NCBI GenBank assembly: GCA_021401465.1
Contig: JADDMT010000047.1
Location: forward strand, 168,979-232,978
DNA: 64,000 bases
Direction: 5' to 3'
DNA from: Teratosphaeria epicoccoides
Taxonomy: Eukaryota > Ascomycota > Dothideomycetes > Mycosphaerellales > Teratosphaeriaceae
Within the stretch, counting starts at the first letter, position 1. Each line of letters starts with the position of its first letter. The notes under the pieces were generated by a model that had not been told where the DNA came from, searched no databases, and saw nothing but the letters and a program-made list of their open reading frames with translations. A program made the translations under genes and the position numbers. Of the stretch, positions 1 through 11,865 are shown one piece after another.

Positions 1-901
1 TGTCTTTACTAGTAAATACTAGCAAGAATTTGTGTTTAAGGCGCGTGTTAAGTACTGCCTAAGTATAGCATTCTATCTACAGACTAATAGTCAGACTAAA
101 CGTATGAGCTAGACTCTTAAGTAATACCTTCGGTGCTACTACGCTAAGAACTAGGATGCCTAGGCTGACGCAATTCCTATGGCGGAATTTGCAGTTAATA
201 ATAGCGTGCATGCTACTATGCGCATGTTACTATTTCAGATTCTTTATAGCTTTAACCTAGAAATACACCTAGAACCGCCTCAGGACGAGTCTTCTAAGGA
301 GATAGTGCCGGCTGCCGCGGAATTAGCGCGGCGTATGCGCGAGGTACATTTAGTGCTAATAGAACACTAGAAAAAGGCCTTAGAATCCTAGATTAAACAT
401 AATAACGCCTGTGCTAAACCGATGTAGTATGCAGTTAGTACGAAGGTATTACTATTAACGAAGAATCTCAAGCTGAAACTTCTAAGCAAGAAGATGACGC
501 TAAGGTTTGTCGCACCCTTCTAGATACATGACGCGATAGGCTCGCAGGCGTACCGGCTATTATTACTATTGTCGTATTATGTACATGACGTCTTCTACGT
601 ATCTCTACTCGAACTATAGGTATAGCGCGAGGGCGAAGAGCCCGTAGACCCGATGCTAGTAGCAGAAGAGAACGAAGAGTAGGAAGTCGAGGGTATTAAG
701 GACAGTATGCGGCATAAGGGCATAACGTACTATCTAGTAAAGTAGAAAGGATACCTACCTAAGTACATACAATAGGTTCTAGCTAAAGACTACAAGAACG
801 CTCTAGAAGCTATTCGTGAATTCGAAGAGCGGAGGAGGCGTAAGCAGGGCTTAAGAAGGTCGATTTGTAGGAAGATAAGGGCTTTAGAGCAGAATTCTTA
901 A
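1..901 (+). pseudogene. GyA-1 integrase C-terminal part and chromodomain (RIP-inactivated)
   Basis: This is the end of the GyA gag-pol frame. It starts in the integrase core at the second catalytic Asp region (VFTS motif) and continues through the region where QTDGQTER is expected. The chromodomain lies at about 665-830, with the YLVKWKGY motif whose Trp codon is now TAG. The frame ends at TAA 899-901. Stops sit where GyA-2 and GyA-3 or related chromoviruses have Trp and Gln. The chromodomain would direct integration to modified histones in this family. It is not functional as it stands. Confidence 0.88.
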
Positions 902-1041
902 CATGTATATGTAGCGCATAACGCGCGGAGTAACAACGAGAAGCAAACGCCCTTCTTATATATCATTGATGCCTAAAGGCATACCTAGAATAAACCTAAG
1001 GAGAACAAGAGACATGCTCGGATTAGCTTTGTAGCTAATGC

Positions 1042-2541
1042 TTAGTAACTACTAGTTAGGGGCTTCCTAACCGAACCTGAAGTAGAAGAGTCTCTCTTGT
1101 TACGGTCCGCTAGGGACTGCCTACCCGTATAGGGTCTACTAAACACCCCGAAGCGACTATGAGTGATAGGGGTAGTAACGCCACGAAGGGAGGCTAGCAT
1201 CTTCTTCTTTAGTAGGTTGCGAGGGAGCTTGTGTTTAGAGCCTATAGTAGCTAGAGAACTAGCGACATCCTTACCGCGCCTAGTCACGACGACTACCTCA
1301 TCCTTAGCATTAGAAGGCAAAGAGACTTAAGCGCGCTTGCGGCTGTCGCGCCTAGCCCTCGAGATCATCTTGCACTTCTTGACACGAGTGTCGACTACAT
1401 CATTAGACTCGGTGTCCCCCTTAGGCGCAACTAGTATAGTGACACTATAGCGCGAAGGGATCACGTTAGGACTAAAGGTATCCTAGACGTCGTCATCCTC
1501 CTCATCCTTAAAGATCTGGCCTAGAGGCTTGTGCCTTAGCGTCTTGACAGACGTAGTGCGGGTCGCAAGCAGAGAAGGTTCGGCTTCCTCGTCGCTAACC
1601 TCAATTTCGGCCCTGGCCTTCTTCTTCTTCTTCTTAGATAGTAGCGTCAAGGCGGCGTAGGCGGCAGCGCTACAATGTGTTAGCTGTACGTACGCGACAG
1701 GATTCGAGTAAGTAACTTACGGCTTAGTCCTTAGGACCGGCTTAGAGGCAGGCTGTCTCTTAGTACGGCGCTAGGGCGTAGCCTTAGCGGCAGGAGCGGT
1801 GAATTGCTTAGTAACCTTCTTGCGGATTATCCGCGTCTTAAAGTTATCGTTAATAGAGGCAAGGGCCCTAAGTTGCTAACGCTAACAGCTAGTCGGATAT
1901 TTCTTGACGCTAACGTTAGCCTAGCGGAGAAAGTTAGCATTTATACTTAGAGGGTACCTATACTATATGCGTACTATAGCGAAGGTCTCGACCCTAACGG
2001 TTAGTACCTTCAAGATCTTCTAGACTAAGTCTACGATTAGACCTAGACAAACCTTTTCGCCTGTTAGCAGAGAGTCGAAGCGAACACTGCTATAAGAACA
2101 GTTAGTAGTTGCAGTGAAGCACGAGAGGGTACTAAGCAGGTAGGCAAGTGCCTCGCGGTACTAAGCCTGTAGCCTGTTCATAGTCGGAGTACCTTTAGTA
2201 ATCCTCTTGTTACGCGTACTCTAGAAGTCATCGATGTTACAGCAGAGCTAGTTGTACTTACTATATACCTCTTTAGGGAGGTCTTAGCATTTTTGATGCT
2301 TGCTATTACAGTTGACACAATTATAGTAGACACTACTCTCATTAAATCCGCTGACATAGATCTTAGCTACGCTTTAGTTAGTATAAGCCACGCATACCTC
2401 GCGGGTAGGGGACGCCTTACTAACACGCGGAGGAGAAATGTGTGCAGCTTAGCTACTAAGGTTGTCAAGGCATTGTCGACATAAGCGACAATTGCGGGCA
2501 GAGCGAGTAGCGTCGAACTTAGTCTGCAGCATATAAGCTAT
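1042..2541 (-). pseudogene. GyA-1 antisense gene between pol and 3' LTR
   Basis: This is the GyA-1 copy of the antisense reading frame that all four GyA copies share. It runs opposite to gag-pol, from the position of the start codon (now ATA, at 2541) to TAA at 1042-1044. It converges with the pol stop, leaving about 140 bp between them. It is 500 codons long, one more than the other copies because of an extra CTT unit near 1621-1635. A TATA-type box for this strand is at 2695-2704. The product has an N-terminal cysteine-rich region and a long basic C-terminal half. The function is unknown. TAG stops at Trp/Gln positions mark it as dead. Confidence 0.75.
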
Positions 2542-3339
2542 TATGGCTAAGATAAGTTAGTTGATCTTGATTAATTAATTGAAGAAGAAGAAGCTCCGGT
2601 TTAGACCCGTAGACATGGCGAGGCGCAAGCTAAGCGAAACAGGAGCGGAGGTTAATGTTAGTGTCTTAGAACAGGAAAGTTTAGGAAGCGACGAGGTTTT
2701 TATACCCTCTAACAGCCCCCCTGTTGCCTATCGCAACCGTTAAGCTAGTAACTCGAACTACATGCGTAGAGTACCTGCCTTTAGTTAACTTACAAGGGGA
2801 CCTAATAATGCAAGAACGGATAACGCCGCTGTCACGCATGTACGCTAACTATACTCGTGCTAGCCTACTAGCATGAAAATGTGGCGAGACCCGCGCTAGG
2901 AGCGCGCTCCTGCCGTTTCGAGCGGCGCGCGTAGAGCGTCCGCGTACCTTCCTACTACCCTAAGGTTCTGCGACACGTTCTCTACAGTCATGACTAAATA
3001 GGGACAGCTAAGCTACTTGGCGAGGCTAGCAGGCATGCTTGCCCTATAACTTCAAGGATTGACTAAAGTACATGCTCGTAGTCTCCTGATATCTCGATCT
3101 GCATGTAAAGCGAAGGTATTACGAAGCTGCCTAACATGTGACAGATTGAAACCTGCCTAAGTTAGTAGCCTCCGCCCCGTACTCGCTACGAAGGTATTAA
3201 GGTATACGTATAACACATGTTATGTACGCTATCTACCTATTTACCCTTACGTAGTATAAGCGTGCTACATCCTGTACCCTATACGTTCCGCGTGCATTAC
3301 TCGGTAAGGCTAGGGACATCCTCATAGGAGGAGGGGCAG
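2542..3339. other. GyA-1 non-coding stretch: antisense-gene leader and polypurine tract
   Basis: No coding frame seen. On the - strand it holds the TATA-type box (2695-2704) and presumed leader of the antisense gene. On the + strand it ends in the purine run AGGAGGAGGGGCAG (3326-3339) directly before the LTR, which is the expected plus-strand primer. The same stretch is at 18468-19138 plus 27313-27439 in GyA-2, 19499-20296 in GyA-3 and 32184-32981 in GyA-4. Confidence 0.7.
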
Positions 3340-3699
3340 TGATACGGTTAATACTAGGGGGCTATTAGAACCGCATAGGTTCTAATGCCTGCCCTTAGCA
3401 TGTAGTAACCCTGCTACATATAGCAAGGGGGTCCTTCGTATATACGTTAGCTTGTATGTCGTCTAAGTAGGATCAGTTGTCGACGTAGGACGCCCCTACG
3501 TCGCTGACCCTATAGTACCCCTACGAGGTTAGGCTTAGACATGCTTTCCCTAATTAAGTAGCGTCAGGGGTTATAAGTACCCTTAGCGCCATGTCTGCGA
3601 TAAGCAGAAAGCAGCGCTGTCTTGTACCTACTAAAAGGTCGGATTACTCTGTCATACTACGAGATATTTCCATATCATATAGCATATACATCTATATCA
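3340..3699 (+). repeat. GyA-1 3' LTR, 360 bp
   Basis: It begins TGATACGG and ends TATATCA, so it retains canonical TG...CA ends. It is 360 bp, like all six other GyA LTRs in the window. It is preceded by the polypurine tract and followed by GATAG, the target duplication. Confidence 0.95.
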
Positions 3700-6600
3700 G
3701 ATAGGCTATGCCGCTACATGACATTAGACTCGATATTATCCGAATCATATAGAACTAGTAGGCTTAGGCCTGCCCATAGATTAATAGAGTATAACACGTT
3801 AACTAGCTTTAGTATGACGAACTAGCCGACTGTATGCGACGACACCTAAGGAGACTACTAGTCGTAGCTTAACCTCATGCGCATCAGAAAGTTGTCCAAG
3901 AAATTATACCGTTTAGGGTAGAGTTCACGCCCTAGGGAGGCTACCTAACCTACGAAGGTATTCAGATTCTACGAGCGCTACGACTCTAAGTCTATTACTT
4001 AAAGATAGAGTACGCAAGAAACACGCAGGAACAGCGAGGCTAAGAGCGAGAACGACCTCTTAGGCTAGAAAACGATAACGCTTAGGAAAGAAGCCGAGAC
4101 CGCACGATCCCTAAACTATTCCGTAAAGACAGTTATTTGGGAAACGACGAGGTCCGCTAGAATTAGACCTACGGACAGACTAGACAGGGCTGTAACGATG
4201 TGCCGCGATTGGCGCTAGATACGCGAACAACCTTAGAGTATAGGTACACATTAACGAGACGCTAGCTAGGGCCTTATTAGATTCAGGATGTACTAGAATC
4301 TTCATGACGCCGAAGTTCGCCAGGACAGCTAGGATAAAGCTACAGGCGAAGACGAATGCTTTCTTGCTACAAGCGATTAATAGAAAGCTAGTTACGTACA
4401 ACTAAGGAGTAGTTGACAAAGAGACTAAGATAATGCCTCTGCGGATAGGACGCTACTAAGAGATGCTCTAGTTTGACATCACGGAGTCACTAGGCTTAGA
4501 TGTAGTACTAGGGTTACTATGGCTAAGAAACGCTAACCCCTATATCGACTAGAAGAATAAGAGGATCTAGTTCCCAGAATTCTCAAGATCGATACCTCTA
4601 CCTGTAGTGCACGACGTACTAGGCAAGATCGAAATATGTGCTATGACTTCAAGCGAGATAGTAGCCGCCATCAAGGATCTAGAACAGGAAGTACACGTCC
4701 TATAGGTTAAAGCAATGCAATCGGAAGTCAAGGTCGAATTCATAGTTCCCGATGAGTATAAAGAGTTCGCTACTCTTTTCAAGGAAGAACCCGACTAAGA
4801 AGCTCTGCTAGAACACTAGGAGTAGGACTACAGGATACCCTTACTCCCTAGCAAGACACTAACGAAGCAATTAGTTCGCCTGTTATTAGCAGCGAAACTA
4901 GAGATTCTCTGGAAATACCTAGAGTATAACCTCCGGAAAGGCTTCATCCGCGAGTCGTAGTCCCTAGCCAGATATCTAATCCTGTTTGTGCCTAAGGGGG
5001 AAGATAACTAGCGACTCTACGTAGATTATCGTAGACTAAACGACATCACGATAAAGAATAGTTATCTGCTTCCTTTGCTCTCGGAATTACAGGACCGCCT
5101 ACAAGGAGTAATATAGTTCTCGAAGTTCGACATACCTAGAGTGTATAACCGAATTCGAATTAAGGAAGGCGAAGAATAGAAGACTGCGTTCTAAACTAGG
5201 TTCAGACACTACGAGTACATAGTTATGCTATTTAGGTTAACAAACGCCCTAGCTACATAGCAGGCATTTATTATCAATGTACTACAAGAGTACCTCGACG
5301 TCTTTGTGGTTATATACCTAGACGACATCCTTGTCTACTCCTAGACGATCGAAGAGCATAGGACTTACGTGTATAAGGTACTTTAGAAACTCTAGGATTA
5401 CCGGTTAAAGGTCAAGCCTTAGAAGAGCGAGTTTTATAAGCAGGAAGTATAATTCCTTGGCTACGTAGTAGCATAGAATAGAATCAAGGTAGACACTAAG
5501 AAAGTCTAGGTCGTAAAAGAGTAGCCTATGCCGACTACTGTTAAGGAAGTATAGTCCTTCCTTAGATTCGCTAACTTCTACAGGAGATTTGTGGCAAACT
5601 ATTCGAAGATTACGGTACTACTTACGACTCTTACGACAAAGGATACACTATTCGTATAGGACAACGCCTAACAGAATGCCTTCAAGGAACTTAAGTGACG
5701 ATTTACAGATTAGCTAATCTTACTTGTATTCGACCTAGATAAGCCTATCATAGTCGAAACAGATGCCTCTGACGTAGTACTCGGGGCATGCTTAAGTTAA
5801 CTAGGACCGAGTAGACGACTACAGCTAGTCGCCTACTACTCGAGGAAATTGTCTTGACCTGAACTCCGTTACGACGTCTACGACAAAGAACTTCTAGCTA
5901 TAGTAGACGCCTATAAGGCCTAGCGAGTCTACTTAGAAGGTTCTAAGCACTAGGTCATAGTCTACACAGACTATGAGAACTTGCGATACTTCATAACGAC
6001 GAAAGAGTTAAACTAACAACAGGTTTAGTAGAGTAAGGAGCTCTCTAGTTTTAACTGCAAGATCGTCTATCGTAAGGGGACTAATAACGCACGCGCCGAT
6101 GCACTTAGCCGCTAGACAGACTACATGAAGGGCATGAAGCAGGAGAAACATGCTATTCTCTAGGAAAATAGCAATGGCACGCTAGGAGTTAACTAACTCG
6201 CGGCTACGACTATCACATAGACTAGTGAATTTCAGGACGACCTGAAGAACGCGCTAGTCTACGACCTAACTGCACTTGCTGTCCGCGATGACATTAATGG
6301 ACAGGAGGATTAGGAAGACAAGGACGGAATCCTTCTGTTTTAAGGATTAGTATACATGCTAACGTCTTTACAATTAGAACTACTACGCCTCTAACATGAC
6401 GTACCTTAGGCAGGACACCTAGGAGTGTCTAAAATGAAGCAAATTCTCTAACAAGAATATTACTTCCCTAGGATAAGCAAGGCAATCGAGGACTACGTCT
6501 GTTAATGTGTGACTTGCTAACAAAGTAAGTATAACTGTCACAAACTATATAGGCTACTACGACTACTCAAGGTACCTTAACGGCCATAGGAATCGCTCGC

Positions 6601-7663
6601 CATAGACTTTATCGTCAAACTACCTTAGTCGAGAGAACCCGCTACTAATAAGTTCTTCGATAGGATCATAGTAGTAGTCGACTGATTTACTAAGTTCAGG
6701 AAGTTTATCCTGTACCGCGAAGACTTCAAGACTAAAGATATTACGCATGTCTTCATCAACTAGGTAGTAGTACTACACGGCATGCTACAAGACCTAGTAA
6801 CGGATCGAGGATCCGTGTTTACCTCTAACTTCTAGAGAGCCCTAATGAGACAATTCCAGGTTAAACATCGACTAAGTACTTCCTTCTACCCTTAGACAGA
6901 CAGACAGACAGAACGTCTAAATCAGACGTTAGAATAGTACCTTCGATCCTATGTGAATAGGGACTAGAACAACTAGGTAGAGTTGTTGCTAATAGCACAG
7001 CTCGCGTATAATAGTACGCTAGCAGAGTCGACAGGACTCTCGCCATTTCAGATAGCGTATAGATTAGCTATAGAAGACATTCCGGACGTCTTAGCTAGTA
7101 ATCCGAACCTAGTAGCACTTAGACGAGTAGAACATCTATGCTAACTGTAAACAGAAGCATGACTCGACCTGTAGTTCTATTAGCAGAACATGGCATAGTA
7201 CGCAAATCGTAAGAGAATTAAGGGACTAATTCTAAAGGAGGGGGACAAGGTGTATCTCCTCTGCCGTCACATCAAATTAGACAAGCCGAGTAAAAAACTA
7301 GACACTGTAAAACTAGGACTATTCAGGATCAAGGCTAAGAAGGGACTAGTTAATTTTGAGTTATAGCTACCTAAGCAGATAAGAATACACCCTGTGTTCT
7401 ATGTCTCTCTGCTAGAACAAGTAGCGCTAGACGCTACACTGTAAACGGAACCCTTACTACTCGACCCTAAAGTAGAAGAACCTAAGTACACTGTCGAGAA
7501 GATTGTCGACACTCGCTAGCAGGACAGACAGCGAGAGTACTTAGTAAAATAGGAAGGATATAGGAGTACCGAGAACACCTAGGAACCCCTAGAACATCTG
7601 CAAAACTGTTAGCAAAAGATACGAAGTTTCGAGAAAGGAACGAACCTAGGAAGAAGATCCTAA
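3700..7663 (+). pseudogene. GyB-1 gag-pol (RIP-inactivated)
   Basis: Domains in order: gag remnant to about 4240; aspartyl protease with ALLDSG active site near 4270; reverse transcriptase about 4840-5430 with YLDD at 5315-5326; RNase H about 5690-6110 (VETDAS and ADALSR motifs); integrase zinc-binding region about 6390-6540; catalytic core about 6590-7000 (AIDF, VTDRGS and QTERLNQTLEQ carrying the three acidic residues); chromodomain about 7480-7620; TAA at 7661. Pol is in the -1 frame relative to gag, so either programmed frameshifting or an indel separates them. Many TAG, and some TAA, stops occur at Trp/Gln positions. The order places it in the chromovirus clade of Ty3/Gypsy elements. Confidence 0.9.
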
Positions 7664-8278
7664 GCCACGACTAGACTCCTGCGGGACGCTGTTAATCGGC
7701 TCGGCTATCACGCTATCCAGGAAACCCTAATATGAGGCGTTAGTGAAACCCTCTATTACGCTCTATGTCGTAGGACTAAGAGCGAGACCCGCTAAAGGAT
7801 CTAGGTCAAGAAGAAACCTAGCCTGCGAGAGAGCCTGTTCCTCGGCCTCATCCTCCCGGATCTCACGCTCCTTAAGAGCGCGACTATCCTCGACCTCCTA
7901 GTCGACTACGTCTAACTGTTTTTAAAGACGCATCTCCTTTGCATGCGCCTCTATCATCTTCTGCGAAGCCTTAGCTAGGACCGCCTTCGTACAATCGAGA
8001 TCGGCAATTAGTCTTTTCCGCTAATCGCCTAACTTCTTCTATTCGACCTCTGTCACCTTTGCGTCGTAACTCTGATAGTTACTAAAGTGACATTACGAAC
8101 ATTTCCCCAAGGAAATGTGTACCTAACAAACAAGCTTTAACTCTTGATACTAAGTGCAGGACTTCATGCTGTCCTAGCCCTAACGATAGATTCGATTCGC
8201 GCGGCGTTTGCGTTTCTGCGTTAATAGGGCGTTAATGTCTAGAATGACACAAGGTAGTAATGTAGAAAGAGAAGACAT
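7646..8278 (-). pseudogene. GyB-1 antisense gene between chromodomain and 3' LTR
   Basis: An antisense frame starts at ATG 8278 and runs about 210 codons to the in-frame TAG at 7646-7648, overlapping the last codons of pol. The N-terminus is short and basic (KRKRRANR at about residue 23). It is followed by a cysteine pair region (a GKCSxC-like segment) and then a long charged helix-prone region rich in Glu, Lys and Ala that looks like a coiled coil. The remaining internal stops are mainly TAG or TAA in place of Trp/Gln. The same gene is in GyB-2 at 29254-29874. It shows no obvious similarity to the GyA antisense gene. I do not recognise a family. Confidence 0.6.
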
Positions 8279-8359
8279 TACAGCACAAAAAAGAAATGAC
8301 AAGAGAAACCCCGCACTAATAAGGTAGCTTAGGGACGAGCTAGGCTAAGAGGGGGATAG

Positions 8360-8777
8360 TGTCATGAGTGTCAGGAGTACTATGAGTTATAGGCATAGTC
8401 ATAGGAGAAAGGATCTGTCACGTAAGGACAGATCCCTAGATCTGTAGGGTTAGTCTATAGATCTATAGGCCTACAAGGGAGAAGGGATCTGTCGTAGGAT
8501 GACAGACCCTCGGATCTATAGGGTTAGTCTATAGATCTACAGACATAGATCTGTCGGGTCTGTCGACAGATCTAACAGAGCTGCTCTGTCTCTCTAGTAT
8601 ATAGGGATAGCTTCAGGACAGGCAGTTAGGAGCTTCGTGCTTAATTCTTAATTTAATCCTCTCTTGCTTAGAGGAGAGTCAGTTACAAGGTTAACTGCTA
8701 TTGTCGATATTCTTTACAGCTCTGCGAGTCTAACACCTAATCCCCTTCCTGCTATTAGCACCTACCCTTATGACAGT
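8360..8777 (+). repeat. GyB LTR shared by GyB-1 and GyB-2, 418 bp
   Basis: It begins TGTCATGAG and ends CTTATGACA, so the termini are inverted TGTCAT...ATGACA. A purine run with GAGGGGG precedes it. It is 3' LTR to the unit on its left and 5' LTR to the unit on its right. Inside are several palindromic blocks built from AGATCT/GATCTGTC units and a TATA-type TATATAGGG near 8599-8607. Confidence 0.92.
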
Positions 8778-11456
8778 ACCCTAGCCAAAACAAGGCACAG
8801 TCGATCTGTGCACTAAGGGGTACACCTTCTAGTATGACAGTCCTAAGGTAACAGGAGCTAGAAGAAGAAGAAGGAGGTTCGGACGATAACTACGAGCTTG
8901 TTAAAGCCGTCATTCCTGATTCCGAAGAAGACGAGAGCATAGAGCGATAGGCTATGCCGCCGCATGACATCAGACTCGATATTATCCGAATCATACAGAA
9001 CTAGTAGGCTTAGGCTTGCCTATGGATTAATAGAGTACAACATGTCGACTCGCTTTAGTATGACGAACTAGCCGACTATATGCGACGATACCTAAGGAGA
9101 CTACTAGTTGTAGCTTAACCTCACGCGCATTAGAAAGTTGTCTAAGAAATTGTACTGTTTAGGGTAGAGTTTACGCCCTAGGGAGGCTACCTAACCTACG
9201 AAGGTATTTAGATTCTACGACCGCTATAACTCTAAGTCTACTACTTAAAGATAGAGTACGCAAGAAACGCGTAGGAACAGCGAGGCTAAGAGCAAGAACG
9301 ACCTCTTAGGCCAGAAATTGGTAACGCTTAGAGAATAGTAAGCTAAGACCGCACGATCCCTAAACTAGTCCGTAAAGACAGTTATTCAGGAAACGACAAG
9401 GTCCGCTAGAATTAGACCTACAGACAGACTAGACAGGGCTACAACGATGTGCCGCGATCGGCGCCAGATACGCGAACAACCTTAGAGTATAGGTACACAT
9501 TAACGAGACGCTAGCTAGGGCCTTAATAGATTCAGGATGTACTAGAATCTTCATGACGCCTAAGTTTGCTAGGATAGCTAGGATAAAGCTATAGGCGAAG
9601 ATAAATGCTTTCTCGCTACAAGCGATTAATAGAAAGCTAGTCATGTATAACTAAGGAGTAGTTAACGAAGAGACTAAGATGATGCCTCTGCGGATAGGAC
9701 GCTACTAAGAGATGATCTAGTTTGACATCATAGAGTCACGAGGCTCGGATGTAGTACTAGGGTTACTATAGCTAAGAAACGCTAACCCCTATCTCGACTA
9801 GAAGAATAAGAGGATCTAGTTCCCGGAACTCTTAAGATCGATACCTCTACCTGTAGTACACGACGCACTAGGTAAGATCGAAATATGTGCTATGACTTCA
9901 AGCGAGATAGTAGCCGCTATCAAGGATCTAGAACAGGAAGTACATGTCCTATAGGTTAAAGCAACGCAATTAGAAGTCAAGGTCGAATTCACAGTTCCTG
10001 ATAAGTATAAAGAGTTCGCTACTCTTTTCGAGGAAGAACCCGACTAAGAAGCTCTGCTAGAACACTAGGAGTAGGACTACAGGATACCCTTACTCCCTAG
10101 CAAGACACTAATGAAGCAACTAGTTCGCCTATTGTTAGCGGCGAAACTAGAGATTCTCTGGAAATACCTTGAAGACAACCTCTAGAAAGGCTTCATCCGC
10201 GAGTCGTAGTCCCTAGCCAGATATCTAATCCTGTTTGTGCCTAAGGGGGAAATTAACTAGCGACTCTGCGTAGATTATCGTAGATTAAACGACATTACAA
10301 TAAAGAATAGTCACTACTTCCTTTGCTCTCGGAATTGCAGGACCGCCTACAAGGAGTAATATAGTTCTCGAAGTTTAACATACCTAGAGCGTATAACCGA
10401 ATTCGAATTAAGGAAGGCAAAGAATAGAAGACTACGTTCCGAACTAGGTTCGGACACTACGAGTACATGGTCATGCTATTTAGGTTAACAAATGCCCTAG
10501 CTACATAGCAGGCATTTATTAACAATAAGCTACGAGGGTACCTTGACCTCTTCGTAGTTGTATACTTAGACGATATCCTTGTCTACTTACGGACAATCGA
10601 AGAACATAGGACTTATGTGCGTAAGGTGCTTCAGAAACTCTAGGATTACTAGTTAAAGGTTAAGCCTCAGAAGAGCGAGTTTCATAAGCAGGAAGTCTAA
10701 TTCCTTGGCTACGTAGTAGCATAGAATAGAATCAAGATAGACACTAAGAAAGTCTAAGTTGTGAAAGAGTAGCCTATGCTAACTAATGTTAAGGAAGTAT
10801 AGTCCTTCCTTAGATTCGCTAACTTCTACTAAAGATTTGTGGCAAACTATTCGAAGATTACGGCACTACTTACGACTCTTACTACGAAGGATACACTATT
10901 CGTGTAGGACAACGCCTAACGGAATGCCTTTAAGGAACTTAAGCGGCGATTTACAGATTAGCTAATCTTACTTGTATTCGACCTAGATAAGCCTATCATA
11001 GTCGAAACAGATGCCTCTGACGTAGCATTCAGGGCATGCTTAAGTCAACTAGGACCAAGTAGACGACTGCAGCTAGTCGCCTACTACTTGAGGAAATTGT
11101 CTAGACCTAAACTCTATTATGACATCTACAACAAAGAACTTCTAGCTATAGTAGACGCCTATAAGGCCTAGCGAGTCTACTTAGAAGGTCCTAAGCACTA
11201 GGTCACGGTCTACACAGACTATGAGAACTTGCAATACTTCATAACGACGAAAGAGTTAAACTGACAACAGGTTTAGTAGAGTAAGGAACTCTCTAGTTTT
11301 AACTGCAAGATCGTCTATCGTAAGGGGACTAATAACGCACGCGCCGATGCACTTAGCCGCTAGACTAACTACATGAAGGGCGTGAAGCAGGAGAAACACG
11401 CTATTCTCCAGGAAAATAGCGATAGCACACGAGGAGTTAACTGACTCGCGGCTATG

Positions 11457-11816
11457 TGATACGGTTGATACTAGGGGGCCATTAGAGCCGCATAGGTTCC
11501 GATGCCTGCCCTTGGCATGCAGTGACCCTGCTACACATAGCAAGGGGGTCCTTCGTACATACGTTAGCTCGTATGTCGTCTAAGTAGGATCACTTGTCGA
11601 CGTAGGACGCCCCTACGTCGCTAACCCTACGGTACCCCTGCGGGGTTAGGCTCAGACATGCTTTCCCTAATTAAGGAGCGTCAGGAGTTATAAGCACCCT
11701 TAGCGCTACCTCTGCAATAAGCAGAAAGCAGCGCTGTCTTATACCTACTAAAAGGTCGGATTACTCTGTCACACTACAAGATATTTTCATATCATATAGC
11801 ATATACATCTATATTA
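11457..11816 (+). repeat. GyA-2 5' LTR, 360 bp
   Basis: It starts TGATACGG and ends TATATTA, the RIP-altered form of TATATCA. It is flanked on the left by CTATG. It contains strong inverted repeats around the GACGTAGG/CCTACGTC-type stem near 11598-11620. Confidence 0.95.
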
Positions 11817-11828
11817 GTTCTGCTTTCT
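11688..11828 (+). promoter_or_regulatory. GyA LTR core promoter and probable self-priming sites
   Basis: A TATA-type TTATAAG is at 11688-11694. The sequence AGAAAGCAG follows 34 bp later (11723-11731), a normal TATA-to-start distance. Three bases after the LTR end lies CTGCTTTCT (11820-11828), the exact reverse complement. No TGG-initial tRNA primer site is visible after the LTR. This is the arrangement expected of Tf1/sushi-type elements, in which the 5' end of the RNA folds back to prime reverse transcription. The same pair is preserved in GyA-3 (27033-27041 and 26936-26944). Confidence 0.6.
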
Positions 11829-11865
11829 CCCCCCTGCTTTGCAGTCTAGCAGAGAATACTACAAT

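Larger units (their letters stand above)
1..3699 (+). mobile_element. GyA-1: 3' part of a chromodomain Ty3/Gypsy retrotransposon
   Basis: This copy is cut by the window start. What remains runs from inside the integrase core through the chromodomain, an antisense gene, the polypurine tract (3326-3339) and the 3' LTR. It aligns along its whole length with GyA-2 from 15930 onward; the only length difference is one extra CTT unit in the antisense gene. It inserted into the gag region of GyB-1: GATAG at 3700-3704 follows the LTR, and the same GATAG is found undisturbed in GyB-2 at 8946-8950. The matching left duplication lies outside the window. RIP-type mutations are frequent. Confidence 0.93.
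3700..8777 (+). mobile_element. GyB-1: second Ty3/Gypsy family, 5' end removed by GyA-1 insertion
   Basis: It covers gag (from the GyA-1 insertion point), protease, reverse transcriptase, RNase H, integrase, chromodomain, an antisense gene and the 3' LTR (8360-8777). Its internal part from GATAG to the LTR is 4,660 bp, exactly the length of the same interval in GyB-2 once GyA-2 is removed. The 3' LTR doubles as the 5' LTR of GyB-2. The rest of its gag and its own 5' LTR lie left of the window. Confidence 0.9.
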
